Assembly: GCA_902786665.1 (NCBI GenBank)
Contig: CADADN010000048.1
Coordinates: 1 to 54,230, forward strand
Length of the DNA: 54,230 bases
DNA from: an uncultured Prevotellaceae bacterium
GTDB lineage: Bacteria; Bacteroidota; Bacteroidia; Bacteroidales; Bacteroidaceae
Reading direction: 5' to 3'
Shown: positions 43,012-51,210 of the stretch, in pieces
How the letters are laid out: each line of letters opens with the position of its first letter
How positions within the stretch are numbered: the stretch's first letter is position 1
Made by a program: the position numbers and the translations under genes
The notes under the pieces: model-generated
The model's database searches: none
The model's input: the letters and a program-made list of their open reading frames with translations, nothing else
What the model was told of the DNA's origin: nothing

Positions 43012-43045
43012 AAAGGGCTGGTTTCTATCGAAGCCAGCCCTTTCA
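43012..43045 (+). terminator. Terminator after the decarboxylase genes
   Basis: AAAGGGCTGGTTTC pairs with GAAGCCAGCCCTTT (one G-T pair) around a TATC loop. It directly follows the 9-base repeat tract. Confidence 0.8.
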
Positions 43046-43096
43046 ATTGATGCATGTTTGTTTTTAAAGGCCTTTTACATTTTTTTTGTGCATATT

Positions 43097-43128
43097 ATTG
43101 TAGGTATGATGGATTTTTCCTATATTTG
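43097..43128 (+). promoter_or_regulatory. Promoter before the ThiE-like gene
   Basis: ATTG (43097-43100), 20 bases, TATATTTG (43121-43128), 52 bases before the start codon. Confidence 0.55.
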
Positions 43129-43180
43129 CAGATGGAAATCGGTGATAGCCGTCATCCTCTGTCAAGAATCTTAACAATAG

Positions 43181-43789
43181 ATGAAACTTGCCATTATGAC
43201 CCGCCCCACATTCTTTGTGGAGGAAGACAAGATTTTAGAGGCCCTTTTCGAAGAGGGATTGGACAACTTGCACATCTACAAGCCATTGTCCTCCCCTGTC
43301 TACGTGGAGCGCCTTCTCTCGCTGTTGCCAGAGAACACTCACCGTCGCATCACCGTCCACGACCATTTCTATCTTAAGGAGGAGTTCGGTCTCGCCGGCA
43401 TCCATCTCGATGATGCCTTAGCAGAACGCCCCGCCGGCTACCGTGGCAACTTCAGCCGCTCATGCAGCGACCTGACGCTGCTGAAAGAAGCGAAGCGGAA
43501 GGCCCGCTACGTATTCCTAAGCAACATCTTCGACAGCCTCTCCGACCCCGCCAGGCGCGCCACCTTCACCATGACAGAATTGCAGGCAGCCTCCCGTCAA
43601 GGGCTCATCGACAAGCACGTCTACGCCTTGAGTGGCATGTCACTCGACACCATCCATGCCGCCCGCGACCTAGGATTCGGCGGTGTCGTCATCTGCGGCG
43701 ACCTCTGGAACCGCTTCAACATCCACAACGAGACCGACTACCGCAACATCATCAACCACTTCGAGAAACTACGCACAGCGATAGGATAA
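43181..43789 (+). CDS. ThiE-like thiamine phosphate synthase family protein
   Basis: Cytoplasmic TIM-barrel protein of 202 residues. The start M-K-L-A-I-M-T-R-P-T-F-F and E-G-L-D-N-L-H-I-Y-K-P fit the ThiE/TenI family, with F-S-R-S-C-S and L-S-N-I-F-D-S and a late G-F-G-G-V-V-I-C-G-D that resembles the phosphate-binding end of the barrel. Several ThiE catalytic residues are changed, so it may be a paralogue outside thiamine synthesis. No other thi gene is near; prs follows 28 bases later. Confidence 0.75.
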   Translation: MKLAIMTRPTFFVEEDKILEALFEEGLDNLHIYKPLSSPVYVERLLSLLPENTHRRITVHDHFYLKEEFGLAGIHLDDALAERPAGYRGNFSRSCSDLTLLKEAKRKARYVFLSNIFDSLSDPARRATFTMTELQAASRQGLIDKHVYALSGMSLDTIHAARDLGFGGVVICGDLWNRFNIHNETDYRNIINHFEKLRTAIG

Positions 43790-43817
43790 CCCACAACCAA
43801 ACATAAATAAAAGAACA

Positions 43818-44756
43818 ATGAAAGAGCAAAACGACTTCCTGGTTTTCTCAGGCACCAAGACGAGATACCTCGCCGAGAAGATTTGCCAAAGTCTGGGCTG
43901 CCCACTTGGCAACCTGCAAATCACCCGGTTCTCCGATGGTGAGTTCTCCGTCTCCTACGAACAGTCCATCCGCGGGAGAGACGTGTTCCTTGTACAGAGC
44001 ACCTTCCCCAATTCCGACAACTTCATGGAGCTGCTCTTGATGATCGACGCAGCCAAACGTGCCTCCGCACGCACCATCAACGCTGTCATGCCCTATTTCG
44101 GATGGGCACGACAGGACCGCAAGGACAAGCCACGCGTGAGCATCGGCGCCAAACTTGTCGCCGACATCCTGATGGTGGCCGGCGTGCACCGCGTCATCAC
44201 CATGGACCTCCACGCCGACCAAATCCAAGGTTTCTTCGACGTGCCGGTCGACCACCTCTACGCCTCCGGCGTCCTCCTGCCCTACTTGCAGTCACTGAAA
44301 CTCGACAACATGGTCATCGCCTCGCCCGATGTTGGCGGCTCGAAGCGTGCCAACACCTACGCCAAATACCTCGGCGTCCCCCTCGTGCTTTGCAACAAGA
44401 CTCGCGCCCGCGCCAATGTGGTGGCCACCATGCAGATCATCGGCGAGGTGAAGGACAAGAACGTCGTCATCGTCGACGACATCGTCGACACAGCAGGCAC
44501 CATCACCAAGGCCGCCGACCTGATGAAGAGCGCCGGAGCCACCAGCGTGAGAGCCTGCGCCTCACACTGCGTGATGAGCGGCAACGCCAATGAAAACGTG
44601 ATGAACTCCGCCCTGGAGGAGATAGTCTTCACCGACTCCATCCCCTACACCAACCGCTGTCCCAAGGTGAAGCAAATCTCAGTCGCCGATATGTTCGCCG
44701 AAACCATCCGCCGTGTCATCACCAATCAAAGCATCAGCTCACAATATCTCGTATAA
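43818..44756 (+). CDS. prs: Ribose-phosphate pyrophosphokinase
   Basis: Makes PRPP from ribose 5-phosphate and ATP for nucleotide, His, Trp and NAD synthesis. The 312-residue protein has F-S-D-G-E near the N-terminus, R-Q-D-R-K-D in the flexible loop, the metal-binding D-L-H-A-D-Q-I-Q-G-F-F, and the PRPP loop V-I-V-D-D-I-V-D-T-A-G-T-I-T. Length is normal. Confidence 0.97.
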   Translation: MKEQNDFLVFSGTKTRYLAEKICQSLGCPLGNLQITRFSDGEFSVSYEQSIRGRDVFLVQSTFPNSDNFMELLLMIDAAKRASARTINAVMPYFGWARQDRKDKPRVSIGAKLVADILMVAGVHRVITMDLHADQIQGFFDVPVDHLYASGVLLPYLQSLKLDNMVIASPDVGGSKRANTYAKYLGVPLVLCNKTRARANVVATMQIIGEVKDKNVVIVDDIVDTAGTITKAADLMKSAGATSVRACASHCVMSGNANENVMNSALEEIVFTDSIPYTNRCPKVKQISVADMFAETIRRVITNQSISSQYLV

Positions 44757-44797
44757 GACCTTTAAAAAGCGATAATACCCATTAGACAAGAAGCCTC

Positions 44798-45919
44798 ATG
44801 AGACCTCATGCCTCTGTTGCATTGCTCATCCTCGCACTGCTCACTCTCGCCTCGTGTCACAAGTCGTTAGAATACCAGATTCACGGCACGCTTGACAACC
44901 TGCCACAAATCAAGGAGCTTTACCTCATCAGTGATATGGAAAATGGTATTCCTTTCGACACCATCAAGGTGAAAGGCAATAAATTCGACTATACCGGCAC
45001 GGCCGACAGCATCACCATCTGCTTTATAGGCAATCTCAACGACTCCGTCACGCTCATGCCGTTTTTTTTAGAGGAAGGTGCCATCCATTTAGTCATATCA
45101 AAAGACCAGCATAAATGCGAAGTCTCTGGGACGCCCTTGAACAACGAATGGCAAAAACTCAACGCAGAAGGTTATAAATATATGGATGAAGCTCTTGGTT
45201 TCATAGCCAACCTCAACGAGAATTCATCCAAAGAGGACAGTTTGGCAGCACATGAAAAAGCGTTGGTACCTATTGGCAAACTGGCCTCCCTCTACTACCA
45301 AACGGCAGAAAAGAACATCGACAACGAATTAGGCTATTTCCTCGTCGTCACCCCCGCCTATTTGGATGAAAACCAAGTCATGACCCTCATCAACAAGATG
45401 CCGAAGTCCATGCGGGCGCGCCCACCCATCAAGGATATGGAAGCATTCATCAGAGACCAATCCATGGGACTCAACGAAATGGAAGACATAATGGGCGACG
45501 ACATCGCTGTCATGCCCGACTTCTCCGCCCCCGACCTTGACGGCAAGATGGTGTCGGCGATGGACGTGGTGAAGCAAAATGAACTGACCATCATCGACTT
45601 CTGGGCCAGTTGGTGCGGTCCCTGCATGCAAGAGATGCCCCACATGGTGCAACTCTACAAACTCTACCATCCCAAAGGCCTTGGCATCCTCGGCGTATCA
45701 CTCGACACCGACGCTGAGAAATGGAAGAATGCCGTGAAGCAAACGGGTGCCACGTGGACACACATCAGCGAGTTGAAGAAGAACAGCGAGATAGCCGGCA
45801 GGTTCGGCATCGACGCCATCCCTTTCACCCTCATCGTAGACAAGGAGGGCAACGTGGTTGCCTCAGGGCTCATCGGCACCGAACTGGAGGATTTTCTCCA
45901 CCAAAATTTGGAAGAATGA
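44798..45919 (+). CDS. TlpA-like thiol-disulfide lipoprotein with DUF4369
   Basis: Lipoprotein of 373 residues (lipobox L-A-S-C). The N-terminal domain (about 25-140) is DUF4369-like, a middle helical region follows, and the C-terminal thioredoxin fold (about 240-370) has W-A-S-W-C-G-P-C and a cis-Pro in I-P-F-T. It probably reduces or rearranges disulfides in the periplasm. It starts 41 bases after prs. Confidence 0.9.
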   Translation: MRPHASVALLILALLTLASCHKSLEYQIHGTLDNLPQIKELYLISDMENGIPFDTIKVKGNKFDYTGTADSITICFIGNLNDSVTLMPFFLEEGAIHLVISKDQHKCEVSGTPLNNEWQKLNAEGYKYMDEALGFIANLNENSSKEDSLAAHEKALVPIGKLASLYYQTAEKNIDNELGYFLVVTPAYLDENQVMTLINKMPKSMRARPPIKDMEAFIRDQSMGLNEMEDIMGDDIAVMPDFSAPDLDGKMVSAMDVVKQNELTIIDFWASWCGPCMQEMPHMVQLYKLYHPKGLGILGVSLDTDAEKWKNAVKQTGATWTHISELKKNSEIAGRFGIDAIPFTLIVDKEGNVVASGLIGTELEDFLHQNLEE

Positions 45920-46041
45920 CCTCCAAATCACAAAAAATGTGACATTTTGCATCGTATTTGAGAATTTTTGCGTAATTTTGCAAGTACGGAGCAAGAGAAG
46001 GCCGCCTATTCAGCCGGCCACTGCTCCCACCAAGAAAAGAC

Positions 46042-47355
46042 ATGGAATATTCACCTTATTTGCACCCGGAACTGGAGACGATGCCCCAAGAGGAGCTTCG
46101 CCAGTTGCAGTTGGACCGTCTCAAAGCGACTGTCAAGCACTGCATGAACTCACCTTTCTACCAAGAGAAATTCGCCGAGTTGGGCATCACCCCCGACGAC
46201 ATCCAGACCTTGGACGACATCCACAAACTTCCTTTCACCACGAAAGACGACCTGAGAGAGCACTACCCTTTCGGCCTGGCTTGCGTGCCCTTGCGTGACT
46301 GCACACGCCTGCACTCCTCCAGCGGCACCACCGGCAACCCCACCGTCGTGCTGCACACACAGAAAGACATCGACGAGTGGGCGAAAGCCGTAGCCCGCTG
46401 CCTCTGGATGGTGGGAAGCCGCCCTGAGGACGTGTTCCAGAACTCCGCCGGCTATGGCATGTTCACCGCCGGTCTGGGCTTCCAATACGGAGCGGAGAAA
46501 GTGGGCATGCTCACCGTCCCCGCCGCCGCGGGCAACACCACGCGCCAGATCAAGTTCATCAAGGACTTCGGCACTACCGTTCTTCACGCCATCCCCAGCT
46601 ACGCCTCTCGCATCTACGAGGTGATGCGCGAAGAAGGCGTCGACCCACGCCGCGACACCAAGTTGCGCGTGTTGTGCATCGGCGCAGAGCCGCACAGCGA
46701 GGAGCAACGCAAGCGCATAGAGGACAACCTTGGCGTGAAAGCCTACAACTCCTATGGCATCTCCGAGATGATGGGTCCCGGCGTAGCCTTCGAATGCCCG
46801 GAACAGAACGGCATACACATCTGGGAGGATTATTTCATCGTGGAAATCATCGACCCCGTCACCCTCGAGCCAGTTCCCGACGGACAATTGGGCGAACTGG
46901 TCATCACCACCATCAACCGTGAGGCGATGCCGCTGCTGCGCTACCGCACACGCGACCTCACGAGCATCATCGGCAGCACATGCCCCTGCGGACGCACCCA
47001 CAAGCGGTTGTCGAGACTGCAAGGACGCAGCGACGACATGATGATTCTCAAGGGCGTGAACATCTTCCCCATCCAAATAGAAAAGATTCTCTTGAAATTC
47101 AAGGAATTAAGCACCGACTACCTCATCACGCTCGAAACGGTGAACGGCAACGACACCATGACCGTGGAAGTGGAGCTTCGTGAGTTGTTTACCGACGACT
47201 ACCAGCGTCTGCAACGCTTGACGAAGGAAATCACCCGCCTGCTCAAAGATGAGATACTCGTCACTCCGAAAGTGAAACTGCTCCCCAAGGGCGGCATCCA
47301 CGCCTCCGACGAAGGTAAGGCCGTCAGGGTGAAAGACCTGCGCAAACTGTTCTAA
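46042..47355 (+). CDS. paaK: Phenylacetate-CoA ligase family enzyme
   Basis: AMP-forming acyl-CoA ligase of 437 residues. Motifs: S-S-S-G-T-T-G-N-P-T (ATP site), Y-G-I-S-E-M-M-G-P-G, Y-R-T-R-D-L-T and K-G-V-N-I-F-P, with catalytic Lys in the C-terminal lid (G-K-A). P-C-G-R-T-H-K-R fits the PaaK group. With the ACT protein that follows it resembles gene pairs linked to aryl-acid activation from amino acid fermentation in anaerobes. The actual acid is not known. A TAATTTTG box lies at 45973-45980. Confidence 0.92.
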   Translation: MEYSPYLHPELETMPQEELRQLQLDRLKATVKHCMNSPFYQEKFAELGITPDDIQTLDDIHKLPFTTKDDLREHYPFGLACVPLRDCTRLHSSSGTTGNPTVVLHTQKDIDEWAKAVARCLWMVGSRPEDVFQNSAGYGMFTAGLGFQYGAEKVGMLTVPAAAGNTTRQIKFIKDFGTTVLHAIPSYASRIYEVMREEGVDPRRDTKLRVLCIGAEPHSEEQRKRIEDNLGVKAYNSYGISEMMGPGVAFECPEQNGIHIWEDYFIVEIIDPVTLEPVPDGQLGELVITTINREAMPLLRYRTRDLTSIIGSTCPCGRTHKRLSRLQGRSDDMMILKGVNIFPIQIEKILLKFKELSTDYLITLETVNGNDTMTVEVELRELFTDDYQRLQRLTKEITRLLKDEILVTPKVKLLPKGGIHASDEGKAVRVKDLRKLF

Positions 47356-47371
47356 CCAACACCTTCATACC

Positions 47372-47809
47372 ATGACCATTCATCAATTATCCATATTCAT
47401 TGAGAACAAGGCCGGGTCGCTCGTAAAAGTGCTCGACCTCTTCCGACGCTTCGGCATTCAAATCATCGCGTCCACCATTCCCGACACCGCGGAAAACGGC
47501 ATCTACCGCGTCATTTGCAGCGAACCCCTCCGCGCCTTCGAGGGACTGAAGAAGGCAGGAATCCCTGTCGCCCTCTCCGACGTCTTCGCCCTGGAGCTCG
47601 ACGACCAGCCCGGAAGGGCTGCCGACGCCGTGGAGGTGCTCAGCAACGCCGGCATAGGCCTCACCTACATGTATAGCTTCCTTCTCAGGGGAAAGGGCAT
47701 CCTCGTCTTCCGCACCGACAACCCGGAAAAGGCAAGAGAGACCATCATTCTCAGCGGCCTCAATTTCATCGCAGAGAAAGACCTTTCCCTCTGGGCAGGT
47801 GTGAAATAA
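47372..47809 (+). CDS. Tandem ACT-domain protein
   Basis: Cytoplasmic protein of 145 residues consisting of two ACT domains (about 3-70 and 72-140; I-E-N-K-A-G-S-L-V-K-V and D-D-Q-P-G-R-A-A-D-A-V). Such proteins usually sense amino acids. It starts 16 bases after the ligase gene, so it probably regulates or binds the ligase, perhaps in response to an aromatic amino acid. Confidence 0.9.
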   Translation: MTIHQLSIFIENKAGSLVKVLDLFRRFGIQIIASTIPDTAENGIYRVICSEPLRAFEGLKKAGIPVALSDVFALELDDQPGRAADAVEVLSNAGIGLTYMYSFLLRGKGILVFRTDNPEKARETIILSGLNFIAEKDLSLWAGVK

Positions 47810-47835
47810 GGTTAGCGTCTGAAAGCTGGATTCAA

Positions 47836-47990
47836 AGGGCTCAATGCATTCAAAGAAGAGCCCTAATAGTCCGTAGACATTCCATAAAACTTTGGATAAA
47901 AAAGGTGTCTACGGAGTTGAGGAGTAAGAGGAAAATGTGCCTAAAGCACATAGGAACTCCCAAACTCCTTGACTCCGTAGACAATTTTTT
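47836..47990 (+). ncRNA. Structured region with competing hairpins and a T-run
   Basis: Hairpin A: AGGGCTC (47836-47842) with GAGCCCT (47858-47864). Hairpin B: TCCGTAGACA (47870-47879) with TGTCTACGGA (47906-47915). Hairpin C: 47907-47925 with 47964-47982, 17 of 19 bases paired, containing an inner TGTGC/GCACA stem and followed by TTTTTT. B and C compete for the same arm. It may be a terminator for the ligase-ACT transcript or a 3' regulatory RNA; no downstream plus-strand gene is close. Confidence 0.45.
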
Positions 47991-48039
47991 CTGCGATGAC
48001 TAATTATAAGGATGTTGAGTCGACTTTAAGTGGATTCCA

Positions 48040-48813
48040 CTATTCTTTCTTCAAATCTATGCTCCCGCTGCCTACTTTTGAACTTTCCAGATCCTGGTGC
48101 TTCAGTTTTCCTGTGATGGAGCCGGAGCCATTGACATTCGCCTTGACCTTGTTTGCAGAACCGTCGACGGAGATGTCGCCACTGCCGTTGATGTTGGCGT
48201 CTAACATTTCCCTTACCAAAAAGTCAGGTATGCGTATGGAGCCGGAACCATTGATAGACAACACAGCCGCTTGAGACACCACCTTTTCCGCCTGTACGTT
48301 ACCGCTCCCATTGACCTCCATTTGCACATCCTTGCATTCGATGCCTTTGATGGTGATGTCGCCACTACCTGAGGCAACCACGTCGAAGCGTCCCTCATTG
48401 TCGCTGACAGAGTCACACAAGAACTGACCACTGCCATTCTGATGAAGGGCTGAGATGCGCGGAGCATACACCAACACTTTCAACCAAAGGTCATGGTAGG
48501 TACCAGGCTTCATCCCCAAGACCAATTTCCCATTTCGGATTTCTGTTTTCAGACTGTCCACCAAGGTGGTATCGCCAAGGACGACCACTTTGTATTCTTC
48601 CGAACGGCAATAATCGACAGACAAGGGAGTGTTGTTTTCAATGGCAGAAAACTCATTCAAGGTCATCTTGCACGACGGTGCGTCATCAAACCCTTTGGAG
48701 GAGAGAGAAACGACATTCACCCCATTGTCATTGATATTGACCTTAAAGATACAACTTGACATCAATGCGACAACAACGATGACGAAAGGTAATATAATCG
48801 ATGTTTTTTTCAT
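48040..48813 (-). CDS. Head-GIN domain lipoprotein (DUF2807)
   Basis: Lipoprotein of 257 residues from the ATG at 48813 (K-K, hydrophobic core, M-S-S-C). The mature part is a repeated beta-helix rich in N-G-S-G and G-S-G-D units, the mark of putative auto-transporter adhesin or head-GIN domains common in Bacteroidota. The function is unknown; the outer surface of the outer membrane or periplasm is likely. Single gene, convergent with the ACT gene. Confidence 0.9.
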   Translation of the reverse strand: MKKTSIILPFVIVVVALMSSCIFKVNINDNGVNVVSLSSKGFDDAPSCKMTLNEFSAIENNTPLSVDYCRSEEYKVVVLGDTTLVDSLKTEIRNGKLVLGMKPGTYHDLWLKVLVYAPRISALHQNGSGQFLCDSVSDNEGRFDVVASGSGDITIKGIECKDVQMEVNGSGNVQAEKVVSQAAVLSINGSGSIRIPDFLVREMLDANINGSGDISVDGSANKVKANVNGSGSITGKLKHQDLESSKVGSGSIDLKKE

Positions 48814-48902
48814 AATGAACAGTTGTTTTCTAAAAGATTCGCAATGAAACATAAGAACCCATCACACCAACATAGATGGTGGATGCCACTTCTTTTGATT
48901 TT

Positions 48903-51023
48903 CTATTTACCTTTTAATGCATTCAATCGTTTCCTGGCTTCCTCATATCCTTTTGCAGCCGCCTTTTCATACCAGAACCTGGCAGACGACAGGTCTCTTT
49001 GCAAGCCACGACCGTTTTCATACATCAATCCGAGGTTATACTGCGCAAAAGCATTGCCTTGCTCAGCAGCCATGCGATACCATTTCACAGCCTCAGAGTC
49101 GTTTTTAGGTACCCCCCGACCGTTGCCAAACATCCATCCAAGGTTGACCTGGCCTTTGGCATTCCCCTTTTCAGCCGCCTTACGATACCATTTCATCGCC
49201 TCTTCGAAGTTCTGAGGCACGCCTTGCCCATACTCATATCTTAATCCAAGGGCGTTTTGGGCATCGGCATATTCCTGTTCAGCCGCCATTCGGAACCATC
49301 TTACGGATTCCACATAGTCCTTAGGCACACCATGTCCGTCACGATACATGGTCCCAAGTGCATACTGGCCATAAACATCCCTTTGCTCTGCCGCCTTGCG
49401 ATACCATTTCACAGCTTCATTGTAGTTCTGAGCCACCCCCATGCCTTTCTCGTACATTTTTCCAAGATGACACTGCGAGGCGGTATCGCCCCTTTCTGCT
49501 GCCTTGCGGAACCATTTCAGGGCTTCGGCATGGTTTTGAGCCACCCCCCGTCCATCCAAGAACATCTTACCGAGATAACTCTGTGCTTTCAGGTTACCCT
49601 GTTCGGCAGCCTTGTGAAACCATTTCGCCGCCTCGACATAGTCAAGAGACACACCTTGACCGTTGAAATACTTCAAGGCAAGGTTGCTCTGTGCTCCAGC
49701 GTTTCCTTGTTCTGCAGCCTTGCGATACCATTTCTCAGATTCGACAAAGCTTTGAGGCACACCTTGTCCACATTCGTACATCGCACCAAGGCTGAACTGT
49801 GCACCAACATTCCCGTGTTCTGCCGCCATGGTATACCATTTTGCTGCATCGGTAAAGCTCTGAGCCACACCTTGACCGAAATCATACATCAATCCAAGGG
49901 TGAACTGCGCATCAGCATTTCCTTGTTCCGCCCCCTTGCGAAACCAAGCGAAGGCCTTGGCGTAATCCTTAGGCACGCCATAGCCATAATAGTACTTTTG
50001 TCCATAGTCAAAACATGCTGCAGCATCTTCTAGATTCGCCCCTTGTGATTTCCAATTCTCTTCCTTACGTTGACCTTTCCCCCTTACGAAATCATTGGCC
50101 ACAGTTTTCTTCCCCACCTCATTTTCATATTGTGCTATGGCGGCGACGAAATCCTTCACCGTTTTATAGCGAGCTTTCACCACCGGTGCCATGGCCTTGA
50201 CGATGCAAGCGGTGAGTCCATCGCCGACGCCGCATTCCGTCAAATCATCCAAAGGAAATCCATCGTTGAGAATGACGGAGGAATCGGGAGGGCACTTCCC
50301 TGTGAGCATGTTGAAAAGGGTGGCACCGAAGGCATACACATCCATCCCTATGGGGAAATCCCTGGCATCCCTGTACAGGAGTTGTTCAACGGGTGCGAAT
50401 CCAGGCGTCCCCCCTCCCACCGTGGTGCTCGATTCCGGGTTTCCGTTACTGTCATACTGCTTGGAGAGTCCGAAGTCAATCAAGACAGGATGGTTTTCCT
50501 CACGCATCATAACATTGCCAGGTTTGAGGTCAAGGTGCAGCATACGCTTCCCATGCATGAAGGATAGTGCCTCGCCTATCTGTTTTGCTATCGAAATCGC
50601 CTCCTTGGTGGTGAGTCTTCCTTTTTTTTCGATGTAGTCTCTCAAGCTGCCACCATCGAGGAACTCCATGACAAAATAGACGGTGTTGTTGGCCTCGAAG
50701 GATTCAATCACCTTGATGATATTGGGATGCTGGAGTCTGCTAAGGCTGAGGGCCTCTCTGCTGAACTTCTTCTTGTAATTGTCGTAGACGCCCCCCTTGC
50801 TGCCGCAAGTCACAGTAGAGCCATCCCTGCCGCGGCCGTTGATGTCGCGCATGAAGAATTCCTTGACGGCGACCTTCACTTCTGTGTCGATGGAGCCCAA
50901 CTCCCCGACCATCTGCACCGTTGCAAGATATGTGATGCCAAATCCGCCCTGTCCCAGCCTCTTAACAATCTTGTATTTGTAAGCCCTCCCGTGGAGGATG
51001 GTATTTTGTGATAATTCGTACAT
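48903..51023 (-). CDS. Ser/Thr protein kinase with ten Sel1 repeats
   Basis: Protein of 706 residues without signal peptide or membrane helix. The N-terminal kinase (about 15-290) has G-Q-G-G-F-G (24-29), the ATP-binding Lys54 in V-A-V-K-E-F, H-L-D-L-K-P-G-N (163-170) with Leu in place of the usual Arg, and D-F-G (183-185). Residues about 340-700 are ten Sel1 repeats of 36 residues each (G-x-G-V-x-x-D-x-x-E-A-x-K-W-Y-R-K-A-A-E-Q-G), a docking scaffold. The nearly identical repeat DNA (108 bases per unit) invites copy-number change. Gene is divergent from the RING/TerD-like gene. Confidence 0.93.
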   Translation of the reverse strand: MYELSQNTILHGRAYKYKIVKRLGQGGFGITYLATVQMVGELGSIDTEVKVAVKEFFMRDINGRGRDGSTVTCGSKGGVYDNYKKKFSREALSLSRLQHPNIIKVIESFEANNTVYFVMEFLDGGSLRDYIEKKGRLTTKEAISIAKQIGEALSFMHGKRMLHLDLKPGNVMMREENHPVLIDFGLSKQYDSNGNPESSTTVGGGTPGFAPVEQLLYRDARDFPIGMDVYAFGATLFNMLTGKCPPDSSVILNDGFPLDDLTECGVGDGLTACIVKAMAPVVKARYKTVKDFVAAIAQYENEVGKKTVANDFVRGKGQRKEENWKSQGANLEDAAACFDYGQKYYYGYGVPKDYAKAFAWFRKGAEQGNADAQFTLGLMYDFGQGVAQSFTDAAKWYTMAAEHGNVGAQFSLGAMYECGQGVPQSFVESEKWYRKAAEQGNAGAQSNLALKYFNGQGVSLDYVEAAKWFHKAAEQGNLKAQSYLGKMFLDGRGVAQNHAEALKWFRKAAERGDTASQCHLGKMYEKGMGVAQNYNEAVKWYRKAAEQRDVYGQYALGTMYRDGHGVPKDYVESVRWFRMAAEQEYADAQNALGLRYEYGQGVPQNFEEAMKWYRKAAEKGNAKGQVNLGWMFGNGRGVPKNDSEAVKWYRMAAEQGNAFAQYNLGLMYENGRGLQRDLSSARFWYEKAAAKGYEEARKRLNALKGK

Positions 51024-51129
51024 GGTATGAGTTTAAGATGTGTTGCAACCTCTTGTAGCTAAAACATGGCAAAAGTAGTAAAAAAAAACCTAAAACCCGA
51101 AGGAAGGAAAGGTTTTTTGATAGTAGATG

Positions 51130-51159
51130 TTGTCATATCAAAAAATATGTCTATATTTG
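51130..51159 (+). promoter_or_regulatory. Promoter of the RING/TerD-like gene
   Basis: TTG (51130-51132), 19 bases, TATATTTG (51152-51159). It places the start of transcription near 51165, so translation cannot begin at the earlier in-frame codon at 51127. Confidence 0.65.
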
Positions 51160-51210
51160 CATTTCAAAAGTGCCATGAAAATTTTTTATGGTTCCCAAAC
51201 CTCGATAGAC

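Noticed and set aside
51127-51210. Longer start for the RING/TerD-like protein
   Set aside because: The frame begins before the -7 box of the promoter, so those codons are unlikely to be transcribed.
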